55,699 nucleotides of DNA from a virus: the IMG/VR virus record IMGVR_UViG_3300045303_000132, positions 1 to 55,699 of that record; one strand, written 5' to 3'. How positions within the stretch are numbered: the stretch's first letter is position 1; the number at the start of each line of letters is the position of its first letter. Positions 14,858 to 22,935 of the stretch are shown piece after piece. The notes beneath the pieces are model-generated. The model saw nothing but the letters and a program-made list of their open reading frames with translations, ran no database searches and was not told the origin of the DNA. Position numbers and translations under genes: made by a program.

Positions 14858-15372
14858 GACTTATCGACCGTGATGACTTCAACGCGCTAGGGACGCACAG
14901 TCTCGCGGTGAGCGTCACCATGAATGAGGACGGCACCCAGGATCCGGGGCCGTATCTCTACTGCGTGAACGACACCGGGGCGTGGGTGAGTCGCATGATC
15001 GGTGACGACATACCCGGCATGGAGTCCCACCTCCTTACCATGCCGATCGACACGGCCACGGTGGACAAGGACGTGCGGTGGCAGCGGGCGGTGGACCTCT
15101 GGCTCCGGGATGCGCCGATCAACAGGAGCGCCATGCTCCGGCGATACAAGTCGATCAGGCGGCATCTTGAGAAGGTGGGGCCGAAGACGTGGTCTCCCTG
15201 GGACGAGGTGTATCACTGGCCCGAAGCGTCCGACCTGATGTGGGACGGCCTCGCGATCCACACCTTCATCACACGGCGCGAGATCAACGGTGTGCGAGAA
15301 GTCGTGATCTCCGGAACCATCTGGGACAAGCGGCTCCGTGAGCGAGAGGAACGCGAACGTGTCAGCGCGTGA
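14854..15372 (+). CDS. Hypothetical protein, 172 aa
   Basis: GTG overlaps the primase stop (GTGA). A soluble alpha/beta protein with an acidic N-terminal half and a strongly charged C-terminal helix (KRLREREERERVSA). Not recognised; its coupling to the primase suggests a replication accessory. Confidence 0.7.
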   Translation: MRLIDRDDFNALGTHSLAVSVTMNEDGTQDPGPYLYCVNDTGAWVSRMIGDDIPGMESHLLTMPIDTATVDKDVRWQRAVDLWLRDAPINRSAMLRRYKSIRRHLEKVGPKTWSPWDEVYHWPEASDLMWDGLAIHTFITRREINGVREVVISGTIWDKRLREREERERVSA

Positions 15373-15856
15373 TGACCGGCTTGAGTTCGTAGCCGAACTG
15401 ACCTTGCTGGGGTTCAGCCCCGAGAAGATCGCGGAGCGGCTGGGGGTCAGCGTAGGCGTCGTGAAGAGCGACCTGGAGCAGATCCGCATCCGGTGGCAGA
15501 AGAACCGCCAGAAATCCTACTCGCAGTTCATCGAGGAGGAGTTGGCGACCCAGCAGATGCTGATGCGCTCTCTCGAGGACGGCATCAAGTTGGGATCGTG
15601 GAAGCACGTCGAGACGGCTCTCAAGATCACCGAGCGCCGCGCTCGAGTGTTTGGCCTGGACCACACCGATCGTATGGAGCAGGCGCGGGTGGAGATCGAG
15701 GCACGGCAACTCGACATGATCAGTCGTGCGCTGGAGCGCGTGATGGAGGTGCTGGGGCTGACTGACGAGCAGCGTGAACTCGCCACGGAGACACTGATTC
15801 TGGAACTGGAGGAGGGCGACATCGTAGTCGACCCAGATGGAGAAGAGGACGAATGA
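15359..15856 (+). CDS. Helix-turn-helix DNA-binding protein
   Basis: A 165-aa protein. Residues about 5-45 carry a helix-turn-helix (LTLLGFSPEKIAERLGVSVG, then VVKSDLEQIRIRWQ), like the sigma-70 region 4 or small-terminase type; the rest is long amphipathic helices that probably oligomerise. GTG at 15359 has AGAGGA upstream and is preferred over 15338. It could be a transcription regulator or the small terminase subunit, although the large subunit is 36 kb away. Overlaps its neighbours on both sides. Confidence 0.7.
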   Translation: MSARDDRLEFVAELTLLGFSPEKIAERLGVSVGVVKSDLEQIRIRWQKNRQKSYSQFIEEELATQQMLMRSLEDGIKLGSWKHVETALKITERRARVFGLDHTDRMEQARVEIEARQLDMISRALERVMEVLGLTDEQRELATETLILELEEGDIVVDPDGEEDE

Positions 15857-16785
15857 GTGTACTGACGGTCATCTCAACCACGTCGCAGCGGAAGAACCAT
15901 GCTGCGATCGCGTGTGCGAGATACAACGCGGATCACGGGTCGGTGGTGGTGCTCGATCAAGGGGGCGGCACCGTGCTCGACGGGTACGTGGAGGGGGACA
16001 CGTGGGTCCGCACGAAGCACGACAACCTCCTCGCGCAGTTGAGGACAGGGTGTGACCTCGCGCTCCTCGACGGCCACGACTACGTCGTCCTTCTCGATGA
16101 CGATGTCACCTACCTGACCCCGATCGAGCCGTCGGGCAACTCGTACCGCATCCGTTCGAAGAAGAACGTACCGGACGACCCGGACTGGCGGGGTGCCCTC
16201 ACGTACGAGAGCCTCTCATTCATCGACGACAACGTGGACACGTGGTTCCCCGGCGATCAGTCCATGCTGGTGGTGTCGTCCCGCCTGTTCTTCCCGAAGC
16301 CGAACGAGGTGGTCCCGCACTTCACTCCACTCACCATCGAGCGGTTCCCGTCCGTATTCAACGATCACGTCGTATGGAAGACTTCCAGGCTGGACGAGGT
16401 GCTCGGCGTGTTCGAGGACCTCGGGGTGCTGAACTACTCCGCGGGCGTGGACAAGGCGGGCGCGCTGGTGAACAACATCCTCGGCTACACGGTGGGTCGG
16501 CTCCAGTGGATCCGTGCCACGAAGTGGGACATCACCGGCAACGACGACTCCACGATCTACGACTTCGAGGACATCCCTGTCGACCAGAGGAACGTGTACC
16601 GGAACCAGGAGGATGCGAAGGCGCTGTTCAAGTTGCGCCCGTTCGTCGAGGAGAGCGGCCTGTCGTTCAAGGCGTCGATCACCAAGAACGGCAGCCTGAA
16701 CTCCTTCACCCGTACGACAGGCGTGTCTCTGGACAAGATGGTGGCGGACTATGTCCGCGGATCTGAGATGAAGGCGCTCATCTAG
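15853..16785 (+). CDS. Glycosyltransferase-like protein (GT-A fold)
   Basis: A 310-aa protein with an N-terminal Rossmann-like segment (LTVISTTSQRKNHAAIACAR) and a DYVVLLDDDVTYL motif near residue 80 that matches the D-x-D of GT-A transferases. The rest has further acidic and aromatic residues typical of sugar-binding pockets. It is separated from the other three transferases (25209-27549) by several genes, so it may glycosylate a different acceptor, or the same one at another step. Confidence 0.65.
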   Translation: MSVLTVISTTSQRKNHAAIACARYNADHGSVVVLDQGGGTVLDGYVEGDTWVRTKHDNLLAQLRTGCDLALLDGHDYVVLLDDDVTYLTPIEPSGNSYRIRSKKNVPDDPDWRGALTYESLSFIDDNVDTWFPGDQSMLVVSSRLFFPKPNEVVPHFTPLTIERFPSVFNDHVVWKTSRLDEVLGVFEDLGVLNYSAGVDKAGALVNNILGYTVGRLQWIRATKWDITGNDDSTIYDFEDIPVDQRNVYRNQEDAKALFKLRPFVEESGLSFKASITKNGSLNSFTRTTGVSLDKMVADYVRGSEMKALI

Positions 16786-16827
16786 TGCAACTGATGGACG
16801 CCAGCCCTAGCGTGAGGATAGCCCACC

Positions 16828-16871
16828 CGCTAGGCTAGGCATAGGCAACGCGCCGGGGGACATCCTCGGTG
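16828..16871 (+). promoter_or_regulatory. Promoter plus 5' hairpin, copy 7
   Basis: CGC plus TAGGCT (16831-16836), then CGCCGGGG (16851-16858), loop GACAT and CCTCGGTG (16864-16871). Relative to copy 6 the stem has one C-to-U change (giving a G-U pair) and the loop one G-to-A change, so pairing is kept. The CAACTGATGGA motif of copy 5 recurs at about 16787. Confidence 0.75.
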
Positions 16872-16893
16872 GACCAGAGAAAGGTGAAGCCAG

Positions 16894-17220
16894 ATGGCGA
16901 CTATCAGAGCCGTGATCGTAGACCCCGACGGCACCGTCCGAGACACCGAGATCGAGAGCAGCCTCGGCGCTTTCCAGGCCGTCGTTGGCGGCTACATCGA
17001 GGGTGTGTTCGGCAGGGTGGCGACGATGTACGTGAACGAGGAGGGCCTGCTTCTGCGGCTCCCGTTCAACCCTTCCGCGACCCTGTTCGCGCAGCACATC
17101 CTGGGGTTCGCCGAGATGCAACTCTTCGGCACGGCCCTGATCCTGGGGACGAGTGACGAAGAGGGTAACGACACACCTGTTCGGCCAGCCGTGGTCGAAT
17201 ACTTCACGAAGGAGAACTGA
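16894..17220 (+). CDS. DUF3846 protein
   Basis: A 108-aa protein that matches the DUF3846 family: an N-terminal RAVIVDPDGTVRDTEI strand, the core GGYIEGV near residue 30 and a conserved MYVNEEG with L-P-F-N segment near residue 50. DUF3846 proteins are widespread in actinophages; the function is unknown. First gene of the unit that leads to the DUF2800, DUF2815 and polymerase genes. Confidence 0.85.
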   Translation: MATIRAVIVDPDGTVRDTEIESSLGAFQAVVGGYIEGVFGRVATMYVNEEGLLLRLPFNPSATLFAQHILGFAEMQLFGTALILGTSDEEGNDTPVRPAVVEYFTKEN

Positions 17221-17639
17221 TGCACATCTCGATCAACACCGCCGAGGAAATCAGCGACCTGGACCGTCAGGTCTTGGGGCTGCTGGCCGGAGGTTCCTTC
17301 AGTCTCGGTGCCGTGGCGGAGACCTTCGAGGACGAGCCGGAGCCGGAGCCGGAGCCGGAGCCTAAGAAGGCACCGGCCAAGAAGGCGGCGGCGAAGAAGG
17401 CCGAGCCCACGCCGGAGCCGATGGCGGAGGAGCCGGTCGAGGATGACGACGTCCTGGGCGAGGACCCCGACGAGACCTCCGACGAGGACCTCCTGGCGCT
17501 GGCCGTCAAGAAGGCGACCGAGATGGTGGCCGCTGGTGAGGCCGCGAAGGTGCGCGAGGCGCTGGACGCCGCTGGCGCAGGTCGGGTCCGCGAACTGAAC
17601 GCCGACAACGTGCGGGCGTTCTTCGAGGCGCTGCCGTGA
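17220..17639 (+). CDS. Disordered linker protein, 139 aa
   Basis: A 139-aa protein with three parts: an N-terminal helix (1-35), a low-complexity EPEPEPEP/KK-Ala linker with acidic and basic blocks (about 36-85), and a C-terminal helical domain with VREALDAAGAGRVRELNADN. This looks like a short phage chromatin-type or scaffold protein. ATG overlaps the upstream stop (TGATG). Not recognised. Confidence 0.7.
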   Translation: MHISINTAEEISDLDRQVLGLLAGGSFSLGAVAETFEDEPEPEPEPEPKKAPAKKAAAKKAEPTPEPMAEEPVEDDDVLGEDPDETSDEDLLALAVKKATEMVAAGEAAKVREALDAAGAGRVRELNADNVRAFFEALP

Positions 17640-17842
17640 AGGTAGCCGTCTACCTCCGAGACGAGTTCACGGATGCCCATCGCGAGCAGATCGCCGTCAT
17701 CAACGACGACGCTCGGCTTGACCGGCTGGCGACGCGTGACGAGATCAAGGAGTTCTACGAGCAGCACGGGAACCAGTGGCGGGCGGTGCTGGAGATGCAG
17801 TTCGCCAAGTATGTCCAAGCCGACCTGGAGGACTTGATATGA
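17636..17842 (+). CDS. Hypothetical protein, 68 aa
   Basis: GTG start in a GTGA overlap. Acidic, helical, with a QWRAVLEMQFAKYVQADLEDL C-terminal helix. Not recognised. Confidence 0.65.
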   Translation: MKVAVYLRDEFTDAHREQIAVINDDARLDRLATRDEIKEFYEQHGNQWRAVLEMQFAKYVQADLEDLI

Positions 17843-18003
17843 AGGCGCTCTTCGTTATCAGTGTGGACCTGCCCAACCCGGAAGCGACGTTGGATGTCAT
17901 GGAGTATCTGGACCCGCCTGCCATCCCTTACTTCACGGGAGACGTGCGCGTGGTGGTAGGCCCCGAAGTGGACAACACGATCAAGTTCCTGGACGAGGGG
18001 TAG
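17839..18003 (+). CDS. Hypothetical protein, 54 aa
   Basis: ATG overlaps the previous stop. A short alpha/beta protein, beginning with a hydrophobic strand (ALFVISVDLP). It ends 2 nt before the GTG of the DUF2800 gene. Not recognised. Confidence 0.6.
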   Translation: MKALFVISVDLPNPEATLDVMEYLDPPAIPYFTGDVRVVVGPEVDNTIKFLDEG

Positions 18004-18005
18004 CG

Positions 18006-19181
18006 GTGACGGACAACGGCCACGCGATCCTCGGCCCGAGTGCCAGCGGCAGGTGGATTCAGTGCCCCGCCTCGGTGCGGATGGTACGGGATCTGCCTCC
18101 GCAGGTCGACAGCGTGTACGCCCGAGAGGGCACTCAGTTCCACACGCTCTGCGAGGTCGTGGCCTCTCGGCGCATCCTGGACAAGGAGCCGAGCGACTAC
18201 GCGGTGGGCTACCTGGAGTGGGCGCTCGAGACTGAGGAGGACTGGCACGAGGACCAACTCATCTACGTCGAGAAGTGGATCACTCTGCTGAAGGAGTACC
18301 TCGCCGAGGAGGAGGGTGCCCAACTCTTCCTGGAGGTCGTCGTGGACACGGGCATCCCAGGATGCTGGGGCACCGCCGATGCGATCATCCTCTACAGCGA
18401 TCGCATCCGCGTGATCGACATCAAGTACGGCGCGGGCATCCGGGTCTCGGCGATCAAGAACAGTCAGGCTCGTCTCTACGGGGTGGGTGCGCTCGAGACG
18501 CTGGTCAAGGACCCGCTGACCATCAGGGAGATCACGAACACGATCTGGCAGCCCCGGATGAACAACCTGTCCGAAGAGACGCTGACGCGGATAGAACTCG
18601 TACAGTGGCGGGACGAGATCCGGCCCATCGCGCTGCTCGCGCTGACTGACGATGCGCCGTTCGGCCCTAGCGAGGATGCGTGCCGGTTCTGCCCCATCGC
18701 CGGGGAGTGCGTCCCGCGCACGCGGTTCATGCTGGCGCAGGACTTCGGTGACCCGAACATCCTTACTGGCGAGGAGTTGGCCGACGCCTACGACCGAACG
18801 TCACACCTGAAGCGGTGGATCACCGACATTGAGGACACCGCGCTGAAGCGGGCCTACGAGAAGGATGGGTCGGTGCCCGGCTTCAAGGTCGTGCGGAGCG
18901 GTGGCCGTCGCGGTATCACCGACAACGAGGCGGCGGTGGATCGGTTGCTCGAAGAGGGCTACCCGCCCGACAAGGTCTTCAGCCGCAAGCCCGCGACCCT
19001 CGGTCAACTGGAGAAGTTGGCAGGGTCGTCCGAAGAACTCCAACAGGTCTTGGGTGACCTGCTGGTCAAGAGTGAGGGACGCCTGTCCCTTGCCAAGGAT
19101 AGCGATCCTCGGCCACCGGCCGACGCTATTCACGACGCGAAGAGTGACTTTGCGTTGATCACCGATGAAGGAGAAGCCTGA
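18006..19181 (+). CDS. DUF2800 Cas4-like PD-(D/E)xK nuclease
   Basis: A 391-aa protein recognised as DUF2800. Visible: an N-terminal S-A-S-x-x-x-R-W-x-x-C-P segment near residue 12, a G-T-x-x-H motif near 43, G-x-x-D-A-I near 123 and I-D-x-K-Y-G near 138 as the D-(x)n-D-x-K active site, and a Cys cluster (CRFCPIAGEC, about 221-230) typical of the iron-sulphur-type Cas4 fold. It probably processes DNA ends for recombination or repair, together with the DUF2815 ssDNA-binding protein directly downstream. GTG start. This pair is a common actinophage module. Confidence 0.85.
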   Translation: MTDNGHAILGPSASGRWIQCPASVRMVRDLPPQVDSVYAREGTQFHTLCEVVASRRILDKEPSDYAVGYLEWALETEEDWHEDQLIYVEKWITLLKEYLAEEEGAQLFLEVVVDTGIPGCWGTADAIILYSDRIRVIDIKYGAGIRVSAIKNSQARLYGVGALETLVKDPLTIREITNTIWQPRMNNLSEETLTRIELVQWRDEIRPIALLALTDDAPFGPSEDACRFCPIAGECVPRTRFMLAQDFGDPNILTGEELADAYDRTSHLKRWITDIEDTALKRAYEKDGSVPGFKVVRSGGRRGITDNEAAVDRLLEEGYPPDKVFSRKPATLGQLEKLAGSSEELQQVLGDLLVKSEGRLSLAKDSDPRPPADAIHDAKSDFALITDEGEA

Positions 19182-19702
19182 TGGCGAAGGTAGTTACGAA
19201 GAAGCCGGTGCGGCTGACGTTCACGTTCTTGCCGGACGAGGACGGTATGTTCCGCACCAGCGCGTTGATCCCCAAGAAGGACAAGGCGCAGATCGCCCAG
19301 ATCGAAGAGGCGATCGAGGAGGCCAAGGACTACGGCAAGACCGCGAAGTGGGGCGGCAAGATCCCGCGCAACCTGAAGATCGCGTTCCAGGACGGCGACG
19401 ACACCGACCTCGACAAGTACCCGGAGAACGAGGGGCACTTCCTCCTCAACTGCCGGTCCAAGAAGAAGGTGGGTCTGGTCGACATCGACCGCCAGCCCAT
19501 CCTCGACGCGAGCGAGGTCTACTCGGGATGCTGGGCCTACCTCAGCGTCACGTCATTCGCGTACGACAACGAGAGCAAGGGTGTCTCGTTCTTCCTGAAC
19601 AACATCATGAAGGCTCGTGACGACGAGAGCTTCGGCGGCACCACGTCCACGCCGGACGAGGACTTCGCCGACATCGAGGTCGACGAGGACGACCTGATCT
19701 GA
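19181..19702 (+). CDS. DUF2815 single-stranded DNA-binding protein
   Basis: A 173-aa protein with the DUF2815 pattern: V-R-L-T-F near residue 10, a W-G-G-K-I-P segment near 57, D-x-R-x-x-P near 105, and a G-C-W-A-Y/N-x-x-x-K-G-V-S-F-F-L-N-N segment near 115-140, ending in a long acidic tail (a common ssDNA-binding-protein feature). Works with the nuclease at 18006, the start of which overlaps its upstream partner by one base. Confidence 0.85.
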   Translation: MAKVVTKKPVRLTFTFLPDEDGMFRTSALIPKKDKAQIAQIEEAIEEAKDYGKTAKWGGKIPRNLKIAFQDGDDTDLDKYPENEGHFLLNCRSKKKVGLVDIDRQPILDASEVYSGCWAYLSVTSFAYDNESKGVSFFLNNIMKARDDESFGGTTSTPDEDFADIEVDEDDLI

Positions 19703-19711
19703 GCCAAGGTC

Positions 19712-19725
19712 AGGTAGCATAGACC
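19712..19725 (+). promoter_or_regulatory. Putative promoter of the structured RNA at 19726
   Basis: TAGCAT (19715-19720) has the TANNNT form of a -10 hexamer and lies about 6 nt before the first base of a long perfect stem. No -35 is obvious. Confidence 0.4.
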
Positions 19726-19818
19726 GCAGCCGGGGCGGGGTCGTTCAGTCCGCGGGGAGTTGCCCCCCAACGACAGCCCATGATGATCGGGCGAGCCTTT
19801 CTCCCCCGCCCCGGCTGC
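19726..19818 (+). ncRNA. Structured leader RNA with a closed multi-branch fold
   Basis: A perfect 15-bp stem closes the structure: 19726-19740 (GCAGCCGGGGCGGGG) with 19804-19818. Inside are a two-step hairpin (TCGTT 19741-19745 with AACGA 19769-19773, and GGGG 19754-19757 with CCCC 19763-19766, loop AGTTG) and a small hairpin (GCCC 19776-19779 with GGGC 19789-19792). This is the only long intergenic structure in the replication region and lies 24 nt before the ATG at 19843. It could be a cis-regulator of the polymerase operon, a terminator/antiterminator, or a small RNA. I find no match to a tRNA or a riboswitch class I know. Confidence 0.5.
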
Positions 19819-19842
19819 TCTTCCGTTTGAGAGGAGAGCAGT

Positions 19843-19956
19843 ATGAGCGACCAACATGATTGTCTGGAAGATGGTTGCCAGTACGACGGCGCAGACAGCA
19901 ACCGGGCGTCGATGTTCTGCATCTGGTGCGGGCTGACCAGAGAAGACCTGGAGTGA
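19843..19956 (+). CDS. Zinc-finger mini-protein, 37 aa
   Basis: A 37-aa protein starting after a GAGAGGAG Shine-Dalgarno. Cysteines at 7 and 12 and a CIWC pair near residue 28 form a compact metal site. It ends in GTGA overlap with the polymerase start, so it is translationally coupled to it and may serve as an accessory or just as a coupling leader peptide. Confidence 0.65.
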   Translation: MSDQHDCLEDGCQYDGADSNRASMFCIWCGLTREDLE

Positions 19957-21989
19957 GCACGACACTCGAGATCAACAGCGTGACCCTCTCGGACACGGCA
20001 AAATCCATCATCCGCACGGCGTCCACCGCTGTCCTGGGTGGCCCGCTCCGGGTGACCCGCACCAAGGGGGACGCCGATCTTGCGTTTGACCTCCAGGACC
20101 AGAACGCCGCCGTGCGTACTCTCGGCCCGAAGCAGTTCCACGACACGGTCTGGATCGCCGGCAACGACGGGCAGGGCTTCCGCAAGGAGGTCGGCTACCC
20201 GAACGCTCAGTACTACGTCCGGTTCGCGCTGAAGCAGGCGTTCGGCATGGACCTGCACCTGTTCGACGACGACGTTCTCATCCTGGATACGGAGACGTTG
20301 GGGTCGGAGCACCGCTGGAACACCCATCCCCGTGACTTCTTCCGGCTGGGTCAGTACGCATGGGGCGAGGGTGAGGTAGTGCTCACCGAGGATTTCGACG
20401 AGGTGATCGAGGCGCTACGGTCGGCCCGGTTGATCATCGGGCACCAGATCCACACCTACGACCTGTCCTACCTGATGGGCGACGAGGCCCTCCACCTTCC
20501 GGTGTTCGACACCTTCGTCCACGCAACCTGCGTCACCCCCGCGCCCGACCGCTTTCTCAACGCGAAGGGTGTGACCCAACTCTCCAACTCGCCAGGGTCC
20601 GCGCTGGCGTTCCACTCGCTCGAGAACACCTGCTTCACCTTCGGCATCCCGGGGAAGCACGGCAACCTGAAAGAGATGGCGAAGCGCCACGGTTGTGACA
20701 TAGGCGAGATCCCCATGGACGACGAGTACCGCGACTATGCGCGACAGGACGTGGTGGCGAATCGGGAGTTGGCGCGGGCCATGTTCAGCGTTGCCGAGCC
20801 CACGGACTACGAGTGGCGTGAGCAGGAGGTAGCAGCGATCAACGCGCAGATCAGCCGTAACGGGTTCCGCGTGGACCGGGCGGTGGCCGAGGCGCGGGTG
20901 GAGGAACTCCAGCACCGGAAGAACGCCCTGCTCGTGGACCTCGCGCTGGACCACGGGTTCCCGATGACGGGGAAGCAGCCGTGGCGGAGCAACGCGGGGA
21001 AACAGGCGATCCTCGACATCCTGGGGCCGGACGCGAAAAGGCTGCCCAAGACGAAGAAGGGCGCACCGTCCCTGTCCGGTGACGCGATCAAGTCCGTGAC
21101 CGTAGGCACCGCGAACGAGGAGATGGGGGAGGCGCTCGGCGAACTGCTGGGTCAGCGGTCGCTGGCACAACTCGCGCTGGACAACGTGCAGGACGATGAG
21201 TTCGTCCACCCGGAGATCACCTCACTTCAGCGGTCACGGCGGTTCTCGGTGTCTGCCCCCGGCCTGTCCGTCTGGACAGCGCACGGCCCCGGCGCGATTG
21301 AGAAGTCCTACTTCGTGGCGGACGACGAGGACCACGTCCTGTACGAGATGGACTTCTCCGCGGCTGACGCTCGCGTGGTCGCGGCGTACAGCGGCGACAA
21401 GCGGTATCTCCGGGACATGACCAACCCGATGTTCGACGCTCACATCCAAACAGCGAGATGGTGCTTCGGGGCGAAGTTGGACGAAGACCCTAAGAAGTAC
21501 CGTCAGATCGCGAAAGACGTCACCCATGCCATCCCCTACGGCGCGGGAGGCAAGCGGGTCAGCGAGACGGTGGGCATCCCGGTGTCCCAGGGCCACGAGG
21601 TGATCAAGAGGTTCGGGAGCACCTACCCGTCGGTGGCTCGGTGGATGAAGCGCTCTCGTGAGGAAGGGAAGACCGGCACTCTGAAGAACGCATGGGGTGG
21701 GGTGCTCTACCTGGAGCCGGGCCGCGAGTACACGCAATCGCCCGCGCTGTTCGGTCAGAACGGCACCCGCGAACTCCTGGTGGACGGGATGATCCGGTGC
21801 CGGGATGCGGGGCTGCTCTGCTACTTGAAGATCACAGTCCACGACGCCGTGGTCTTCTCGTTCCCCAAGAGCAACCATGAGGCGATGAAGGCGAAGGCCG
21901 AGGCCTGCTTCACCACGAAGTTCCGGGAAGTTCCCTTCCCATTGACGAGCGGAAAGCCCGCTCATGACTGGTACAGAGCGGGGCATTAG
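19953..21989 (+). CDS. Family A DNA polymerase with 3'-5' exonuclease domain
   Basis: A 678-aa family A polymerase. The exonuclease domain begins with LILDTETLG near residue 109. Palm motif A is MDFSAADARVVAAYSGD (about 466), motif B is in RQIAKDVTHAIPYGAGG (about 515-530), and motif C is VHDAVVF (about 630). The usual VHDE is VHDA here, so the Glu next to the essential Asp is replaced. GTG start at 19953, overlapping the previous stop. It is the replicative polymerase of the phage and would have to copy templates carrying modified bases if the downstream cluster does modify DNA. Confidence 0.92.
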   Translation: MSTTLEINSVTLSDTAKSIIRTASTAVLGGPLRVTRTKGDADLAFDLQDQNAAVRTLGPKQFHDTVWIAGNDGQGFRKEVGYPNAQYYVRFALKQAFGMDLHLFDDDVLILDTETLGSEHRWNTHPRDFFRLGQYAWGEGEVVLTEDFDEVIEALRSARLIIGHQIHTYDLSYLMGDEALHLPVFDTFVHATCVTPAPDRFLNAKGVTQLSNSPGSALAFHSLENTCFTFGIPGKHGNLKEMAKRHGCDIGEIPMDDEYRDYARQDVVANRELARAMFSVAEPTDYEWREQEVAAINAQISRNGFRVDRAVAEARVEELQHRKNALLVDLALDHGFPMTGKQPWRSNAGKQAILDILGPDAKRLPKTKKGAPSLSGDAIKSVTVGTANEEMGEALGELLGQRSLAQLALDNVQDDEFVHPEITSLQRSRRFSVSAPGLSVWTAHGPGAIEKSYFVADDEDHVLYEMDFSAADARVVAAYSGDKRYLRDMTNPMFDAHIQTARWCFGAKLDEDPKKYRQIAKDVTHAIPYGAGGKRVSETVGIPVSQGHEVIKRFGSTYPSVARWMKRSREEGKTGTLKNAWGGVLYLEPGREYTQSPALFGQNGTRELLVDGMIRCRDAGLLCYLKITVHDAVVFSFPKSNHEAMKAKAEACFTTKFREVPFPLTSGKPAHDWYRAGH

Positions 21990-21991
21990 CG

Positions 21992-22858
21992 ATGAGCGAT
22001 GAGACAATGGACCTCTACCGAGGGATGGTGGTGGAGCGGCACAACATCTGGTGCGCCCGCCAGATGGGCGAGCCCCAGCCGTGGACTCACGACGTGGTGC
22101 TGGCGAACCGGAAGTTCACCAATATGTTCCGCGTCCTCGACCCCGGCTCGCAGTTCGTGTTCGACCTTGACAACGAGGACCCGGTGACCGTGATCGCCCG
22201 GCTGGTCTTCTACCGGATCACGAACCTGCCGTCTACGTGGTACGCGATGCGGGCCGCGCACGGACGCTACCCCACCGCCAATGACTTCACCCACTCGTCG
22301 GCATTCCTGTTCCAGATTCTCGACGCGCACCGGCTGAGTGGGAATCGCATCTTCAGCGGGGCGTACATCATCGTCCCTGAGCCCGGAACCGCGAACGACA
22401 AAGTGAGCGGGGCGCTACGCCTGACGGCCCTGTTCGTCAGGGAGAGGGCCGAGGCGTTCCTGGACGCCACCACTCAGGACGAGCGGTTCGACGTGCTGCG
22501 GTCCACCCCTGGTCTCGGGCCGTTCCTCTCGATGCAGATCCTCACCGATTGGGGCTACCTCCAGACCGCGGAGCCGGACCTGTCGTTCATCGTGGCTGGC
22601 CCCGGTGCTCGCCGTGGTGCCGCGCTGCTCTACCCGGCCAAGAAGCCGGAGGACGTGATCTACGACCTCGCCTTCGACTGGATGGATCATCCTTCCGTTA
22701 GGCTGGTCGGTCGCTCCCTCACGCTGATGGACGTGCAGAACACTCTCTGCGAGTTCAGCAAGTACGCGCGAGAACTCGTCGCCCCCCGCAAGAAGACGAC
22801 GTACCAGCCCTCGCACCCCGGCGCTCAGCCGGTCCCCGTTATCCCCCGATGGTGGTAG
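21992..22858 (+). CDS. Hypermodified-thymine biosynthesis protein (5-hmdU kinase / thymine pyrophosphorylase helical family)
   Basis: A 288-aa protein whose N-terminal part, W-C-A-R-Q-x-G-x-P-Q-P-W-T then L-A-N-R-K-F-T-N-M-F-R-V-L-D, matches the helical domain shared by predicted 5-hydroxymethyl-dU DNA kinases and alpha-glutamyl/putrescinyl thymine pyrophosphorylases. Later features are a GLGPFLSMQILTDWGYL segment (a helix-hairpin-helix-like G-x-G-x-F-x-x-x-Q-x-x-x-D motif, about 172) and a GPGARRG stretch (about 205). The family acts on 5-hydroxymethyl pyrimidines in DNA. No P-loop kinase domain is attached, so the pyrophosphorylase branch is the closer analogue. Directly upstream of the hydroxymethylase. 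Confidence 0.75.
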   Translation: MSDETMDLYRGMVVERHNIWCARQMGEPQPWTHDVVLANRKFTNMFRVLDPGSQFVFDLDNEDPVTVIARLVFYRITNLPSTWYAMRAAHGRYPTANDFTHSSAFLFQILDAHRLSGNRIFSGAYIIVPEPGTANDKVSGALRLTALFVRERAEAFLDATTQDERFDVLRSTPGLGPFLSMQILTDWGYLQTAEPDLSFIVAGPGARRGAALLYPAKKPEDVIYDLAFDWMDHPSVRLVGRSLTLMDVQNTLCEFSKYARELVAPRKKTTYQPSHPGAQPVPVIPRWW

Positions 22859-22891
22859 TGGAACACCCGACCACCACGAGCCTAGCCTGCC

Positions 22892-22922
22892 TGCTAGGCT
22901 AGGGGTACGGCAACGCCCCTAG
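22892..22922 (+). promoter_or_regulatory. Promoter plus 5' hairpin, copy 8 (variant)
   Basis: TGC plus TAGGCT (22895-22900). Here the hairpin is shifted upstream: CTAGGGG (22899-22905) pairs with CCCCTAG (22916-22922), a 7-bp stem with a 10-nt loop, so the stem overlaps the -10 box. GAGAAAGG follows and the ATG is at 22936. It drives the DNA-modification genes. Confidence 0.7.
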
Positions 22923-22935
22923 AGAAAGGTGACAC

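Noticed and set aside
19726-19818. Possible tRNA or tmRNA in the structured element
   Set aside because: The T-arm and anticodon arm patterns are missing and the closing stem is far too long.
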